DNA of 64,000 nucleotides from an uncultured Hymenobacter sp. (GCA_913776615.1 CAJYPK010000006.1:124001-188000); one strand, 5' to 3'; shown: positions 42,409 to 51,650, numbered from the stretch's first letter. Notes: generated by a model not told the origin, from the sequence alone. Numbers and translations: made by a program.

Positions 42409-44112
42409 TTACCAGAACTTGACGTAGAGCGCCGTAATCAGCAGCAGCGTCGCCACGATGAGGGCCAGCGTGCCGGGCGCAACCCTGAACTGCCCCGGCT
42501 CCAGCGGAATGGCCCGGGGGTTGATGGCTGGCCCGGCCAGGCTCAGCAGCACCATCAGGGCGAAGGTGAAGGCAAACGAGAGGCCCATGCAGATGAGAAA
42601 CGGGATCTCGTAGCCGCCGTGCCCGTTGGGGAAGGCGGTGTAGAGCAACGTTTCCGGCCCCAGCACGGTGGGCGCGTAGTTGTTGAAGAAGACCGACAGG
42701 CCAAAGCCCGCCAGAATGCCCGCGATGGCCGCCGGGGCCGTGGTGCGCTTCCAAAACAAGCCCAGCAGGAACACCGCCACGATGCCGGGCGAGATAAAGC
42801 CGGTGTACTTCTGAATGTAGGTGAACCCGCCTTCGCCGCCAATGCCCAGCAGATCTTGCCAGGTGAGCAGGATGGCCAGCAGCATGGCGGCCACCACCGT
42901 GAGGCGGCCCACCCACACCAGCTGGCGCTCGTCGCTGGCGGGCCGCAGGTAGCGCTTGTAGATGTCGAGGGTGAAGATGGTCGAAATCGAGTTGGCCTTG
43001 CCGGCCAGCGAGGCCACGATGGCGGCCGTGAGCGCGGCCAGCGACAAGCCTTTCAGCCCGTTGGGCAAAAAGGTGAGGATGGCCGAGTAGGCATTGTCGG
43101 CGTTGAACACGCCGCCGGGGGCCATCTGTGGTTGCAGGCTGCCGTTTTTGTGCAGCACGTAGGCCGCGATGCCGGGCAGCATCACAATCACGGGCATCAG
43201 CAGCTTGAGCACGCCGGCGAAGAGAATGCCGGTGCGGGCCGTCTGGAGGTCGGCCCCCAGCGCCCGCTGGGTGATGTACTGGTTGCAGCCCCAGTAGTTG
43301 AGGTTGACTATCCACTGCCCGGCCGCGTACATGGCGAGGCCCGGCACCATGAGGTACTTATTAATCTCGACCTGCGGCGTAGCGGCCGTGGGCTTGGGGA
43401 ATATCAGGTGGAAATGGTCGCCGGCGTCGCGCAGCATGGCGTTGAAGCCGGCGAAGGCATCGCGGCCCAGCCCAAACTTCTCGCTGACCAGCGTGAGTGC
43501 CAGGTAGGTAGTGGCCAGCCCGCCGATGAGGAGCACCGTCACCTGAATGACGTCGGTGTAGCCCACCACCTTCATGCCGCCCAGCGTAATGAGGAGCGCA
43601 AACCCCGCCAGCGCCACCATAATGAGGTGAAACGCCTCGCCCCCACCCACCAGGCTGCTGATGGCCAGCGCCCCGAGGTAGAGTATCGACGTGAGATTAA
43701 CCAGCACGTACAAAAACAGCCAGAAGATGCTCATGATCAGGCTCAGCGTGGCGTTGTACCGCTGCTCCAGAAACTGGGGCATGGTGTAGATCTTCTGCTT
43801 GAGGTAGATGGGCATGAAGAATACGGCCACGATGATGAGCACGATGGCCGCCACCCATTCGTAAGCCGCCACCGCCACGCCCACCTGGAAACCGTTGCCG
43901 CTCATGCCAATGAACTGCTCGGCCGAGATGTTGCTCGCAATCATACTCGCCCCGATGGCCCACCACGTCAGCGAGCCCTCCGCCAGGAAGTAGTCCTTGG
44001 TGCTCAGCTGCGCCTGCTGCTTGCTGCGGTACACGTAGTACCCGTAAGCCGCCACGCCGAGAATGTAGAACAGGAACACCCCGAGGTCGAGGGTGTTAAA
44101 GGCGTTTTGCAT
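42409..44112 (-). CDS. Sodium/solute symporter (SSS family), probable L-arabinose transporter
   Basis: 567 residues from ATG 44112, with about 13-14 membrane spans. SSS landmarks are present: STKDYFLAEGSLTWWAIGASMIASNISAEQFIGMSG, IYTMPQFLEQRYN, QWIVNLNYWGCNQYITQRALGA and LAALTAAIVASLAGKANSISTIFTLD. The pattern matches SGLT-like sodium/sugar cotransporters. Placed directly downstream of araA and upstream of GH30 and GH51, it is the best candidate for arabinose uptake across the inner membrane. A cluster of hairpins (44142-44438) separates it from araA and may tune its expression. Confidence 0.94.
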   Translation of the reverse strand: MQNAFNTLDLGVFLFYILGVAAYGYYVYRSKQQAQLSTKDYFLAEGSLTWWAIGASMIASNISAEQFIGMSGNGFQVGVAVAAYEWVAAIVLIIVAVFFMPIYLKQKIYTMPQFLEQRYNATLSLIMSIFWLFLYVLVNLTSILYLGALAISSLVGGGEAFHLIMVALAGFALLITLGGMKVVGYTDVIQVTVLLIGGLATTYLALTLVSEKFGLGRDAFAGFNAMLRDAGDHFHLIFPKPTAATPQVEINKYLMVPGLAMYAAGQWIVNLNYWGCNQYITQRALGADLQTARTGILFAGVLKLLMPVIVMLPGIAAYVLHKNGSLQPQMAPGGVFNADNAYSAILTFLPNGLKGLSLAALTAAIVASLAGKANSISTIFTLDIYKRYLRPASDERQLVWVGRLTVVAAMLLAILLTWQDLLGIGGEGGFTYIQKYTGFISPGIVAVFLLGLFWKRTTAPAAIAGILAGFGLSVFFNNYAPTVLGPETLLYTAFPNGHGGYEIPFLICMGLSFAFTFALMVLLSLAGPAINPRAIPLEPGQFRVAPGTLALIVATLLLITALYVKFW

Positions 44113-44141
44113 GGTGGGTGAGAAAGGAGAAGGCAAGCACT

Positions 44142-44172
44142 GGCGCGAGTTTAGCGCAGCGTAACTCGCGCC
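44142..44172. repeat. Palindromic repeat, inverted copy of the 38621 family
   Basis: GGCGCGAGTT pairs with AACTCGCGCC (arm bases) around TAGCGCAGCGT; the loop is the reverse complement of the loop at 38621. Confidence 0.85.
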
Positions 44173-44178
44173 TAGAAG

Positions 44179-44300
44179 TGGGGTGGAGTTTCCAAACTCC
44201 ACTGCCGCAACGCGGCAAGCCCGCGCCTGAGCAGTCCTAGCTTAAATAGCGTGCAAGCGTACATATTGCCGCGTTGCGGCAGTGGAGGCACCGCCTCCAC
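44179..44300. repeat. Branched inverted repeat with compensatory arm changes
   Basis: ACTGCCGCAACGCGGCAA (ending 44218) pairs with TTGCCGCGTTGCGGCAGT (from 44266). Each outer flank forms its own hairpin, GTGGAGTTTCCAAACTCCAC on the left and GTGGAGGCACCGCCTCCAC-type on the right. The inner letters differ (TTT/AAA against GC/GC) but pairing is kept. Confidence 0.8.
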
Positions 44301-44307
44301 ATCATGG

Positions 44308-44344
44308 CCTGGCGCGCGTTTAGCGTAACGAGACCCGCGCCAGG
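44308..44344. repeat. Palindromic repeat, divergent copy of the 38621 family
   Basis: CCTGGCGCG pairs with CGCGCCAGG, with loop CGTTTAGCGTAACGAGACC related to the TTTAGCG...CGTAA loop of the other copies. Confidence 0.75.
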
Positions 44345-44356
44345 GTAGCCAAGATG

Positions 44357-44438
44357 AGTGTAACACCAAGCTCCGGCTTGGTGACTGCCCAAAGCGTGAA
44401 CTCAGACGCATCACCAAGCCGGAGCTTGGTGTTACACT
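44357..44438. repeat. Inverted repeat with 28-bp arms, each an internal hairpin
   Basis: Arms 44357-44384 and 44411-44438 are exact complements. Each arm contains ACCAAGC-4 bases-GCTTGGT, so the element can fold as one long stem or two small ones. It lies 28 bases after the araA stop. Confidence 0.88.
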
Positions 44439-44465
44439 TCTTTATCGGAGGCTAGTGGCCTAAAC

Positions 44466-45953
44466 TTAGCCTTTAAAAGCTACCTCATTAAAGCGCAGCT
44501 CGTTTTTGAACGTGCGCAGCTTGGTATCCTCGTCGATCACCAGGTACTCGATACCCGCCATCTCGGCAAAGTCTTCCAGGTACTCGGGGGTCAGGTTTTG
44601 GCTGTAGCCGGTGTGGTGGGCGCCGCCGGCCAGAATCCAGGCAGCGAGGCCGGTTTTCATGTCGGGGTGCACTTTCCAGAGCACGCGGGCCACGGGCAGC
44701 TTGGGCAGATCTTGCTCGGGGGCCACGGCCTCCACGGTGTTGACCACCATGCGGAAACGGTTGCCCATATCCACGAGGGTCGCGTTGAGGGCCGGGCCGG
44801 CGGGGCAGTTGAACACCAGGCGCACCGGGTCTTCCTTGCCGCCGATGCCCAGCGGGTGAATCTCGGCGCGCACCTTACCCGCGGCGATGCTGGGGCAGAT
44901 TTCGAGCATGTGCGAGCCCAGAACCTGCTCGTTGCCGGGCGCGAAGTGGTAGGTGTAATCTTCCATGAACGAGTTGCCGCCGGGCAAGCCGGCGCCCATC
45001 ACTTTCATGGCCCGCACCAGGGCCGAGGTTTTCCAGTCGCCCTCGCCGCCGAAGCCATAGCCGTCGGCCATCAGGCGCTGGGTGGCGATGCCGGGCAGCT
45101 GCTTCATGCCGTGCAGGTCTTCGAAGGTATCGGTGAAGCCCTTGGCGTTGCGGTCGGTCAGGAACTTGCGCATGCCCAGCTCGATGCGGGCCGCGTCGCG
45201 CAGGCTTTCGCGCTTCTCGCCGCCTTCCTTCAGGTTGTCGGCCAGCTCGTACTCCTTTTCGTAGGTCGCCACCAGTTCGGCAATCTGCGCGTCGGTCACG
45301 GCGTTGACCTCGGCCACCAGGTCGCCGATGCCGTAGGTGTTCACCTCGTAGCCAAACTTGATTTCGGCTTCGACTTTATCGCCCTCGGTCACGGCCACGT
45401 AGCGCATGTTGTCGCCGAAGCGCACAAACTTCGCCCCCTGCCAGTCGGCCCAGGCGCTGGCCACGCGGCTCCAGATGCTGAGGCGCTCCTGCACGTCGGC
45501 GCTCTGCCAGTGGCCCACGATTACCTTGCGGCTCAGGCGCATGCGCGAGCCGATGAACCCAAACTCGCGGTCGCCGTGCGCCGATTGGTTGGTGTTCATG
45601 AAGTCCATGTCGATGGCATCCCACGGAATGTCGCGGTTGTACTGCGTGTGCAGGTGGGCCAGCGGCTTTTGCAGGATTTTCAGGCCGTTGATCCACATCT
45701 TGGCCGGCGAGAAGGTGTGCATCCAGGCAATCAGGCCCACGCAGTTGGGCGTGTTGTTGGCCTCTTGCATGAGCTTGAAAATCTCCGTCGGGCCGGTGAG
45801 CACCGGCTTGTACACGATGTTGATGGGCAGCTTGGTACCGAGCTCCTTCGCGATTTCCTGCGAGTGGCGGGCCACTTCTTCGAGGGTTTCGGGGCCGTAG
45901 AGGTGCTGCGAGCCGGTGATAAACCAGGCTTCGTAGGTTGAAATGTCAATCAT
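44466..45953 (-). CDS. araA: L-arabinose isomerase
   Basis: 495 residues from ATG 45953, the standard size. Start [21 protein letters not shown] is diagnostic. Metal and catalytic motifs are [32 protein letters not shown] (Glu and His ligands) and [11 protein letters not shown]. It converts L-arabinose to L-ribulose in the cytosol. It is the third gene of the araB-araD-araA series on the minus strand; a TTAGCT-word hairpin fills the 130-base gap from araD, and a cluster of hairpins separates it from the symporter. Confidence 0.98.
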   Translation of the reverse strand: MIDISTYEAWFITGSQHLYGPETLEEVARHSQEIAKELGTKLPINIVYKPVLTGPTEIFKLMQEANNTPNCVGLIAWMHTFSPAKMWINGLKILQKPLAHLHTQYNRDIPWDAIDMDFMNTNQSAHGDREFGFIGSRMRLSRKVIVGHWQSADVQERLSIWSRVASAWADWQGAKFVRFGDNMRYVAVTEGDKVEAEIKFGYEVNTYGIGDLVAEVNAVTDAQIAELVATYEKEYELADNLKEGGEKRESLRDAARIELGMRKFLTDRNAKGFTDTFEDLHGMKQLPGIATQRLMADGYGFGGEGDWKTSALVRAMKVMGAGLPGGNSFMEDYTYHFAPGNEQVLGSHMLEICPSIAAGKVRAEIHPLGIGGKEDPVRLVFNCPAGPALNATLVDMGNRFRMVVNTVEAVAPEQDLPKLPVARVLWKVHPDMKTGLAAWILAGGAHHTGYSQNLTPEYLEDFAEMAGIEYLVIDEDTKLRTFKNELRFNEVAFKG

Positions 45954-45960
45954 TGTTAGT

Positions 45961-46079
45961 AGCTTTTAGCTGATAGCTGATAGCTGTTAGCTATTAGCTA
46001 TTAGCTTTTTCGTTTTAAAGAGGAAATTGGGCCGCGTCAGCCGAGCGCTAACAGCTAATAGCTGTCAGCTAACAGCTAA
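45961..46079. repeat. Hairpin of permuted TTAGCT words between araA and araD
   Basis: The left block (45961-46009) repeats AGCTGATAGCT and AGCTATTAGCT; the right block (46045-46079) carries their complements (GCTAACAGCTAATAGCTG). Pairing is possible in several registers. Same word family as 12581-12672. Confidence 0.78.
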
Positions 46080-46083
46080 ACAC

Positions 46084-46782
46084 TTACTGCCCGTAGTAAG
46101 AATTAGCGCCGTGCTTGCGCTCGTAGTGTTTTTTAATCAGGGCATCCTTCAGGCGCGCCACGCCCGGCTTGAGCGTGCAGCTGAGGTAGGCCAGCCGGGC
46201 TACCTCTTCGAGTACCGCGCTGTGGTACACGGCCTTCTCCACGGTTTTGCCCCAAGTGAAGGGCGCGTGGTTGCCCACGAGAATCATCTCGACTTCGGCC
46301 GGCGAGAGGCCGCGCTTCGCAAACTCGTTGATGATTTGCCAGCCGGTCTGGTGCTCGTAGTCGCCGGCGATGAGCTCGTCGCTCATGGGCGGTGCGCACG
46401 GGATGTCCACCGTGAGGTGGTCGGCGTGGGTGGTGCCCAGGATGGGAATGTCGAGCTGGGCCTGCGCCCAAGCCGTGGCGTAGGTGCTGTGCGTGTGCAC
46501 GATACCCCCGATGTTGGTCCACTCCTTGAAGAGCAGCGCGTGGGTTTTAGTATCGCTGCTGGGGCGCTTGGCACCCTCGACGATGTTGTTGTCGAAGTCC
46601 ACAATCACGATGTCCTCCGGCCGGAGCGTGGCGTAGGGCACGCCGCTGGGCTTGATGGCGAACACGCTCCTCTCACGGTCGACCACGCTGGCGTTGCCAA
46701 AGGTGAAGAGCACCAGCCCGAGGGCCGGCAGCTGCATGTTGGCCTCGTAGCAGGCCTGCTTCAGGTCTTGGTACTGGCTCAT
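46084..46782 (-). CDS. araD: L-ribulose-5-phosphate 4-epimerase
   Basis: 232 residues from ATG 46782. Class II aldolase/epimerase fold with zinc-binding histidines in GGIVHTHSTYATAWAQ (His-x-His) and the GTTHADHL segment; also GLVLFTFGNASVVDRE and IKPSGVPYATL, the phosphate-binding part, and the C-terminal YYGQ. It makes D-xylulose-5-phosphate from L-ribulose-5-phosphate. Its ATG touches the araB stop with no gap, indicating translational coupling. Confidence 0.98.
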   Translation of the reverse strand: MSQYQDLKQACYEANMQLPALGLVLFTFGNASVVDRERSVFAIKPSGVPYATLRPEDIVIVDFDNNIVEGAKRPSSDTKTHALLFKEWTNIGGIVHTHSTYATAWAQAQLDIPILGTTHADHLTVDIPCAPPMSDELIAGDYEHQTGWQIINEFAKRGLSPAEVEMILVGNHAPFTWGKTVEKAVYHSAVLEEVARLAYLSCTLKPGVARLKDALIKKHYERKHGANSYYGQ

Positions 46783-48504
46783 TTAGGCGGAGGCGAGGGC
46801 GGGCATTTCGGGTTCGGTAACGGGCTCGGCGGGGGCTGCCGTGGTGCTTTCCACGAATTTGCCCAGGGCCTTGTACTGCGCGTAGCGGGCGGCGTAGTCG
46901 GCCACGCTGGCGGGGTTGGGGGTGTAGGTTTCGGCAAAGCCGCTGCCCAGGGCCTTTTGCGAGGCCAGCACGTCGGGGTAGATGCCGGCGGCCACGGCGG
47001 CGTACATGGCCGCGCCCAGCGCCGGAGCCTGCTCCGACACGGCAATCTTGATGGGCCGGTCGAGCACGTCGGCCAGGGTCTGCATCACGAAGGCCGACTT
47101 CTTGGCCACGCCGCCGATGCCGATAACCTGCTTAATGGCAATACCTTCGCTTTCGAAGCGCTCCACAATCTGCTTCGAGCCGTAGCAAATGGCTTCGACC
47201 AGGGCGCGGAACACCTGCGGGGCCGAGGTGCCCATCGTGAGGCCGGTCAGCGCCCCTTTAAGGGCTTGGTTGGCGTCGGGCGTGCGGCGGCCGTTTACCC
47301 AGTCGAGGGCCAGCACGTGGCTTTCGGCGGGGTCGACGGCGGCGGCGGCTTTGGTGAGTTGCACGATGAGGTTGTCGCTCACTTCCTGGCGGTAAGCGGC
47401 CTGCTGCTCCGGCGTCAGCACTTTCGACTCTACCGTCTGCAAGGGCCACTCCAGCATGTTGCGGAACCAGGCCAGCAGGTCGCCGAAGGCCGACTGCCCG
47501 GCTTCCAATCCCAGCATCCCGGGGATAACCGAGCCATCGACCTGCCCGCAGATGCCCGCCACGAGGTGGCCGCCCACTTCGGCGGTCGGGGCTACCACGA
47601 TGTCGCAGGTGCTGGTACCCATCACCTTTACCATCGAATAGGATTCTATCTCCCCGGCTACGGCCCCCGCGTGAGCGTCGAACGAGCCCACGGCAATTAC
47701 CGTGTTGGTAGTCAGGCCCAAGCGCGCAGCCCACTCCGGCGAGAGGTGGCCCGCTACTTCGTCGGCCGTGTACGTTTCCGTGAACAATCGATTGCGTAAG
47801 CCAGCCAGCTTAGGTTCGAGGTGGGTCAGAAACTCCTCGGGGGGCAGGCCGCCCCAGCTTTCGTGCCACATGGCCTTGTGGCCGGCGGCGCAGCGGCTGC
47901 GCTTGAACTCGGCCAGCGGCTGGCCGGTGAGGGTCAGCGTGAGCCAGTCGCAGTGCTCCATCCAGGAATAGGCGGCCTTGGCCACGGCCTCATCCTGGCG
48001 GGTGATGTGCATGATCTTCGCCCAGAACCATTCCGAAGAGTAGATACCACCCTCGTACTTGGTGTAGTCCTCGCCGCCCCAGGTGCGGGCCTTGTGGTTG
48101 ATTTCGGCGGCCTCGGCCAGCGCGGTGTGGTCTTTCCAGAGCACGAACAGCGCGTTGGGGTTTTCGGCAAATTCGGGCAGCATGCCCAGCAGCTGGCCCT
48201 GCTCGTTGACGGGGCCGGGCGTGGAGCCGGTAGTGTCGATGGCGAGGCCGAGAATCTGCTCGGCGGGCACCTTCTTGGCTACCTCACTCACCGTCGCCTC
48301 CAGGCTTTCGAGGTGGTCGAGCGGGTGCTGGCGGAAGCGGTTTTTGGCGGGGTTGCAGTACTGGCCCTGCTTCCAGCGCGGGTAGTAGTGCACGGCCTGC
48401 GCGACTTCGGCGCCGGTGCGGGCATCCACGAGCAAAGCGCGGGCCGAGTCGGTGCCGTAGTCGAGGCCGATAACGTAGGCCGGGGAGGCGGTTTGTTCTG
48501 GCAC
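46783..48504 (-). CDS. araB: Ribulokinase
   Basis: 573 residues from a GTG at 48504 (PEQTASPAYVIGLDYGTDSARALL follows); no upstream ATG fits. FGGY kinase landmarks are the phosphate-1 loop GLDYGTDSARALLVD, AIDTTGSTPGPVN, the MGTSTCDIVV phosphate-2 loop and the adenosine motif IGIGGVAKKSAFVMQTLADVL. It phosphorylates L-ribulose. First of the araB-araD-araA genes, behind galM; the 145-base gap from galM is filled by a TATGAGTTA-word hairpin. Confidence 0.97.
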   Translation of the reverse strand: MPEQTASPAYVIGLDYGTDSARALLVDARTGAEVAQAVHYYPRWKQGQYCNPAKNRFRQHPLDHLESLEATVSEVAKKVPAEQILGLAIDTTGSTPGPVNEQGQLLGMLPEFAENPNALFVLWKDHTALAEAAEINHKARTWGGEDYTKYEGGIYSSEWFWAKIMHITRQDEAVAKAAYSWMEHCDWLTLTLTGQPLAEFKRSRCAAGHKAMWHESWGGLPPEEFLTHLEPKLAGLRNRLFTETYTADEVAGHLSPEWAARLGLTTNTVIAVGSFDAHAGAVAGEIESYSMVKVMGTSTCDIVVAPTAEVGGHLVAGICGQVDGSVIPGMLGLEAGQSAFGDLLAWFRNMLEWPLQTVESKVLTPEQQAAYRQEVSDNLIVQLTKAAAAVDPAESHVLALDWVNGRRTPDANQALKGALTGLTMGTSAPQVFRALVEAICYGSKQIVERFESEGIAIKQVIGIGGVAKKSAFVMQTLADVLDRPIKIAVSEQAPALGAAMYAAVAAGIYPDVLASQKALGSGFAETYTPNPASVADYAARYAQYKALGKFVESTTAAPAEPVTEPEMPALASA

Positions 48505-48512
48505 GGTATCTT

Positions 48513-48644
48513 GTTGAGTTATGAGTTAGAAATTATGAGTTATGAGTTAAAGGGCATGAATTATGAGTTGGGAGTAAACTGGTTAGCTAGTAGCGTTGAT
48601 GATTTACCCTCAACTCATAATTCATAACTTCTAACTCATAACTC
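48513..48644. repeat. Hairpin of permuted TATGAGTTA words between galM and araB
   Basis: The left block (48513-48570) is several copies of GAGTTATGAGTTA and AATTATGAGTT; the right arm (48611-48644) is the complement of a shortened version. The two arms differ by loss of about one word. AT-rich against a GC-rich background. Confidence 0.8.
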
Positions 48645-48649
48645 CCTCC

Positions 48650-49858
48650 TTACTTGCGCACCCCGAACGTGTAGCTGGTGGTGGTGTGGTAGGTTTCGCC
48701 TGGCTTGAGCACGGTGTTCGGGAAGGCTTTCTGGTTGGGCGAGTCGGGGAAGTGCTGGGTTTCGAGGCAGAAGCCGGCGTGCTTGCCGTAGACCACGTCA
48801 TTCTTGCCCTTCAGGCTGCCATCCAAGAAGTTGCCGGTGTAGAACTGCACGCCGGGCTCGTCGGTGGTGACTTCCATCGTGCGGCCGGTGGTGGGCTCGT
48901 ACACGGTGGCGGCGCTGTGCTGGCCGCTGGCCTGGTTGAGCACCCAGTTGTGGTCGTAGCCGCCGGGCACCTGCGCGATGCGCTCGCCGATGGCGTGGGG
49001 CGTGGTGAAGTCGAAGGGCGTGCCTTTCACCGGCTTGAGCTCGCCGGTCGGGATGAGCTGGTCGTTGACCACCGTGTAGCGGTCGGCCGGGATGGTCACC
49101 ACGTGGGCCAGCACGTCCTTGCTCTGGCCCAGGGCCAGGTTGAAGTAGGCGTGGTTGGTGAGGTTGACGGGCGTTGCCTTGTCGGTGGTGGCGGTGTAGT
49201 CGATTTTGAGGGCATTGTCGGCGGTGAGGGTGTACACCACCGTCACGTTGAGGTTGCCGGGGTAGCCTTCCTCGCCGTCCTTGCTGAGGTAGGTGAGCGT
49301 GAGCGTCTGGCCGTCGGCCGAGGTGCCGGGCTTGGCGGTCCAGATTTTCTGGTCGAAGCCCAGCTTGCCGCCGTGCAGCGAGTTGCCGTTGTTGTTCACC
49401 CCAACCTGGTATTCCTTGCCGTCGATGGTGAATTTACCCTTGGCGATGCGGTTGCCGTAGCGGCCGATGAGCGCGCCGAAGTACGGATTCGACTTGCGGA
49501 ACTCGGGGCTGAGGTAGCCCTCGGCCTTGTCGAAGCCCAGCACCACGTCGGAGATTTTACCATTCTTATCGGGCACGAGCAGGCTGGTGAGCGTGCCGCC
49601 GTAGGTGCTGATGGTGGCCTTCATCCCCTTGGCGTTGGTGAGGGTGAAGAGCTGAATTTCTTGGCCGTCGGCCGTTTTGCCAAACGAGGCGGAGGTGGGC
49701 ATGGTAGAAGCGCTGGCGCCAGTGGCGGCCGAGTCGGCGGGAGCCGTCGAGGTAGCAGCCGTTTCCTGGCTGGTGGTGGAATTGGAGGAGCAGGCGGCCA
49801 GCAGCAGGGCGCTGCTAAAACCGGCGGCAAGTACGCCAAGGCGCGAAGAAATAGGCAT
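48650..49858 (-). CDS. galM: Aldose 1-epimerase (mutarotase), lipoprotein
   Basis: 402 residues from ATG 49858. An N-terminal lipobox (LLLAAC, Cys23) and a Ser/Thr/Ala linker (to about residue 55) show an exported, lipid-anchored form. The mutarotase domain has ATISTYGGTLTSLLVPD, GALIGRYGNRIAKGKF, LHGGKLGFDQKIW, TNHAYFNLA with the catalytic His, and GFCLETQHFPDSPN with the catalytic Glu. It speeds anomer exchange of aldoses; in this operon arabinose released in the periplasm is the likely substrate. It lies between GH43 and araB. Confidence 0.95.
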   Translation of the reverse strand: MPISSRLGVLAAGFSSALLLAACSSNSTTSQETAATSTAPADSAATGASASTMPTSASFGKTADGQEIQLFTLTNAKGMKATISTYGGTLTSLLVPDKNGKISDVVLGFDKAEGYLSPEFRKSNPYFGALIGRYGNRIAKGKFTIDGKEYQVGVNNNGNSLHGGKLGFDQKIWTAKPGTSADGQTLTLTYLSKDGEEGYPGNLNVTVVYTLTADNALKIDYTATTDKATPVNLTNHAYFNLALGQSKDVLAHVVTIPADRYTVVNDQLIPTGELKPVKGTPFDFTTPHAIGERIAQVPGGYDHNWVLNQASGQHSAATVYEPTTGRTMEVTTDEPGVQFYTGNFLDGSLKGKNDVVYGKHAGFCLETQHFPDSPNQKAFPNTVLKPGETYHTTTSYTFGVRK

Positions 49859-49876
49859 GAGGAAAAAGCTGAAAGA

Positions 49877-51562
49877 TTAAAAAACGCTCACTTTTTGCGT
49901 AAATATGCCCCCTTCGCGGCGCACCTGCACCAGGTAGCTCCCCGTTTTTAGCGTAGCCTCCACCGTGAGCCGGGTTTGCTGGGCCCCAAACTGCCGGCGG
50001 TACACCGACTGGCCCAGCAGGTTGAAGACCTCTACCTCAGTAGCGCCCGCCCCTGACTGGCGGCTCAGCTCCACCGTAAAATGCCCCGCCGGCGCGGGCA
50101 CCGGAAAAATCGTTACCCCGCTCAGCTGCGTGGCCCCGGCGGCGGCCAGTTGCCCGCCCACCGGCGCGAGCAGCCAGCGCTGGCAGTTATACCCGTTGTA
50201 GTACCACAGGCCCAGCTGCTGGCCCGGCGTAGTCGAGCAGTTGGGAACTTCCACCACGTTGTTGCCCGTGGCCGAGGTGAAGATGTAGTCGCCGTTGCTG
50301 GCCCGCTCCAGGGTGTACTGCTGGCACACGTAGCCGTTGGAGGGGTAGAGCTGGAGCTTGGTGCCCGCGTCGGGCAGGCAGTTGATCACGTCCACGGCCA
50401 GGCCGCCGAGGGCGCTGGTGATTTTATAGGCTCCGGCCCCCAGGGGCGTCATATCCCACTGCTGGCAGGTGAGGCCGCTGGGCGTACCCTGGGCCACCAT
50501 CTGGCCCGAGGCCCCGGTGCAGCCCCAGGCATCCCACACGAGGCCGCTGTTGCGGCCCGTGATGGTGTAGCGGCCGGTAGGCAGCCAGTCGCGGCTCACG
50601 GTGGGCCAGCCGGTAGTGCCCCAGGTGAGCTTGGCCAGCCCGAGCTTGGGCGCGCCGTTGTCGTAGCCGTCGTAGTAGTGGTGGCTGAAATACGTTACGC
50701 CGCCTTCGGCGAAAATACCCGCGTGGCCCGGCCCGATGTAACGGCCCGCCCGGCTAAACAGCGTGGTGCCACCGTTGGCGTTCAGGTCCTGCCCCGTCTG
50801 GTCGAGAAAGGGACCGGTCGGGCTGGCCGAGCGGCCGACCTGCATGTAGTAGGTGCTGGCCGCCCCCTGGCAGCAGGTCCCCCGGTTCACGAACAGGTAG
50901 TAGTAGCCGCTGTTGTAGGCCACGTAGGCCGCCTCCACGCCCCCGTTGGCCACGGTGTACTGATTATTGACATTGAGCACTTTGCCGGTAGCGGCATCGA
51001 GCTGCGTAATGCGAATGCCCCCGAAGTACGAGCCGTAGGCGAGCCACAGGTTGCTGCTGGCATCGCTGAAGACGGCGGGGTCGATGGCGTTGGCCACGCT
51101 AGCTGTCGTGCTCGAAATAACCTCGCCCTGGTCGGTCCACCGGTAGGCGGGATCGTTGGGGTCCAGCGTGGGGTTGGTCGCCAGCCCGATGGCCGACACC
51201 TGCGAGCCAAACGTCGAGCACGAGTAGTACAGGTAGTATTTACCGTTCTGATACTTGCACTCGGGGGCCCAGAAAGTACCGGTAAAGCCCGGCACCTTGC
51301 TGTTAATCCAACCGGGATAAATAGTCCTGGTAAAAACCGACCGGGCGTCGGTCCAGTTGATCAGGTCCGTCGAATACTTGCAGGCGATACCGTCGCCGGT
51401 ACCGAATACCCAATAAGTATTACCGCTTTTTATAATGGTGGAGGGGTCGTGCATGCCGAGGGCACCTTGCAGCGCCGAGGCCGGGGCCGCGGCCAGCCAG
51501 GCCCCCAGTAACAAGGTAAGCGCGGCCAGCCGCCGCAGGCGCGGTAGTAGAAATACAAACAT
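49877..51562 (-). CDS. Secreted GH43 arabinanase with ricin-type lectin and T9SS sorting domains
   Basis: 561 residues from ATG 51562 (an in-frame ATG at 51595 precedes it). Signal peptide 1-30 (AAAPASA). GH43 residues are Asp39 (GMHDPSTI), the Asp of NAIDPAVF and the Glu of GVEAAYV; the usual Pro after that Glu-Ala is Ala here. The GTCCQGAASTYYMQVGRS segment marks the arabinanase group. A ricin B-like trefoil follows (YTITGRNSGLVWDAWG, LTCQQWDMTP, YNCQRWLL), then a T9SS C-terminal domain (VTIFPVPAPAGHF, ending FTQKVSVF). Paralogue of the gene at 20714. It stands behind SusD in the operon, as expected for a surface endo-enzyme that feeds SusCD. Confidence 0.93.
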   Translation of the reverse strand: MFVFLLPRLRRLAALTLLLGAWLAAAPASALQGALGMHDPSTIIKSGNTYWVFGTGDGIACKYSTDLINWTDARSVFTRTIYPGWINSKVPGFTGTFWAPECKYQNGKYYLYYSCSTFGSQVSAIGLATNPTLDPNDPAYRWTDQGEVISSTTASVANAIDPAVFSDASSNLWLAYGSYFGGIRITQLDAATGKVLNVNNQYTVANGGVEAAYVAYNSGYYYLFVNRGTCCQGAASTYYMQVGRSASPTGPFLDQTGQDLNANGGTTLFSRAGRYIGPGHAGIFAEGGVTYFSHHYYDGYDNGAPKLGLAKLTWGTTGWPTVSRDWLPTGRYTITGRNSGLVWDAWGCTGASGQMVAQGTPSGLTCQQWDMTPLGAGAYKITSALGGLAVDVINCLPDAGTKLQLYPSNGYVCQQYTLERASNGDYIFTSATGNNVVEVPNCSTTPGQQLGLWYYNGYNCQRWLLAPVGGQLAAAGATQLSGVTIFPVPAPAGHFTVELSRQSGAGATEVEVFNLLGQSVYRRQFGAQQTRLTVEATLKTGSYLVQVRREGGIFTQKVSVF

Positions 51563-51650
51563 GGTCGGGTGGGGAAAAGAGAGGTGAGCAATCATGAAAC
51601 TGGCCGCCGCCCTACCCCGAATGAGCGAGCAGCGGCCAGTTGATGCAGGG

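Noticed and set aside
40886..43315. GH30 frame extended upstream to 809 codons
   Set aside because: The extra 311 codons overlap the transporter gene in another frame. The ATG at 42379 gives a proper signal peptide.
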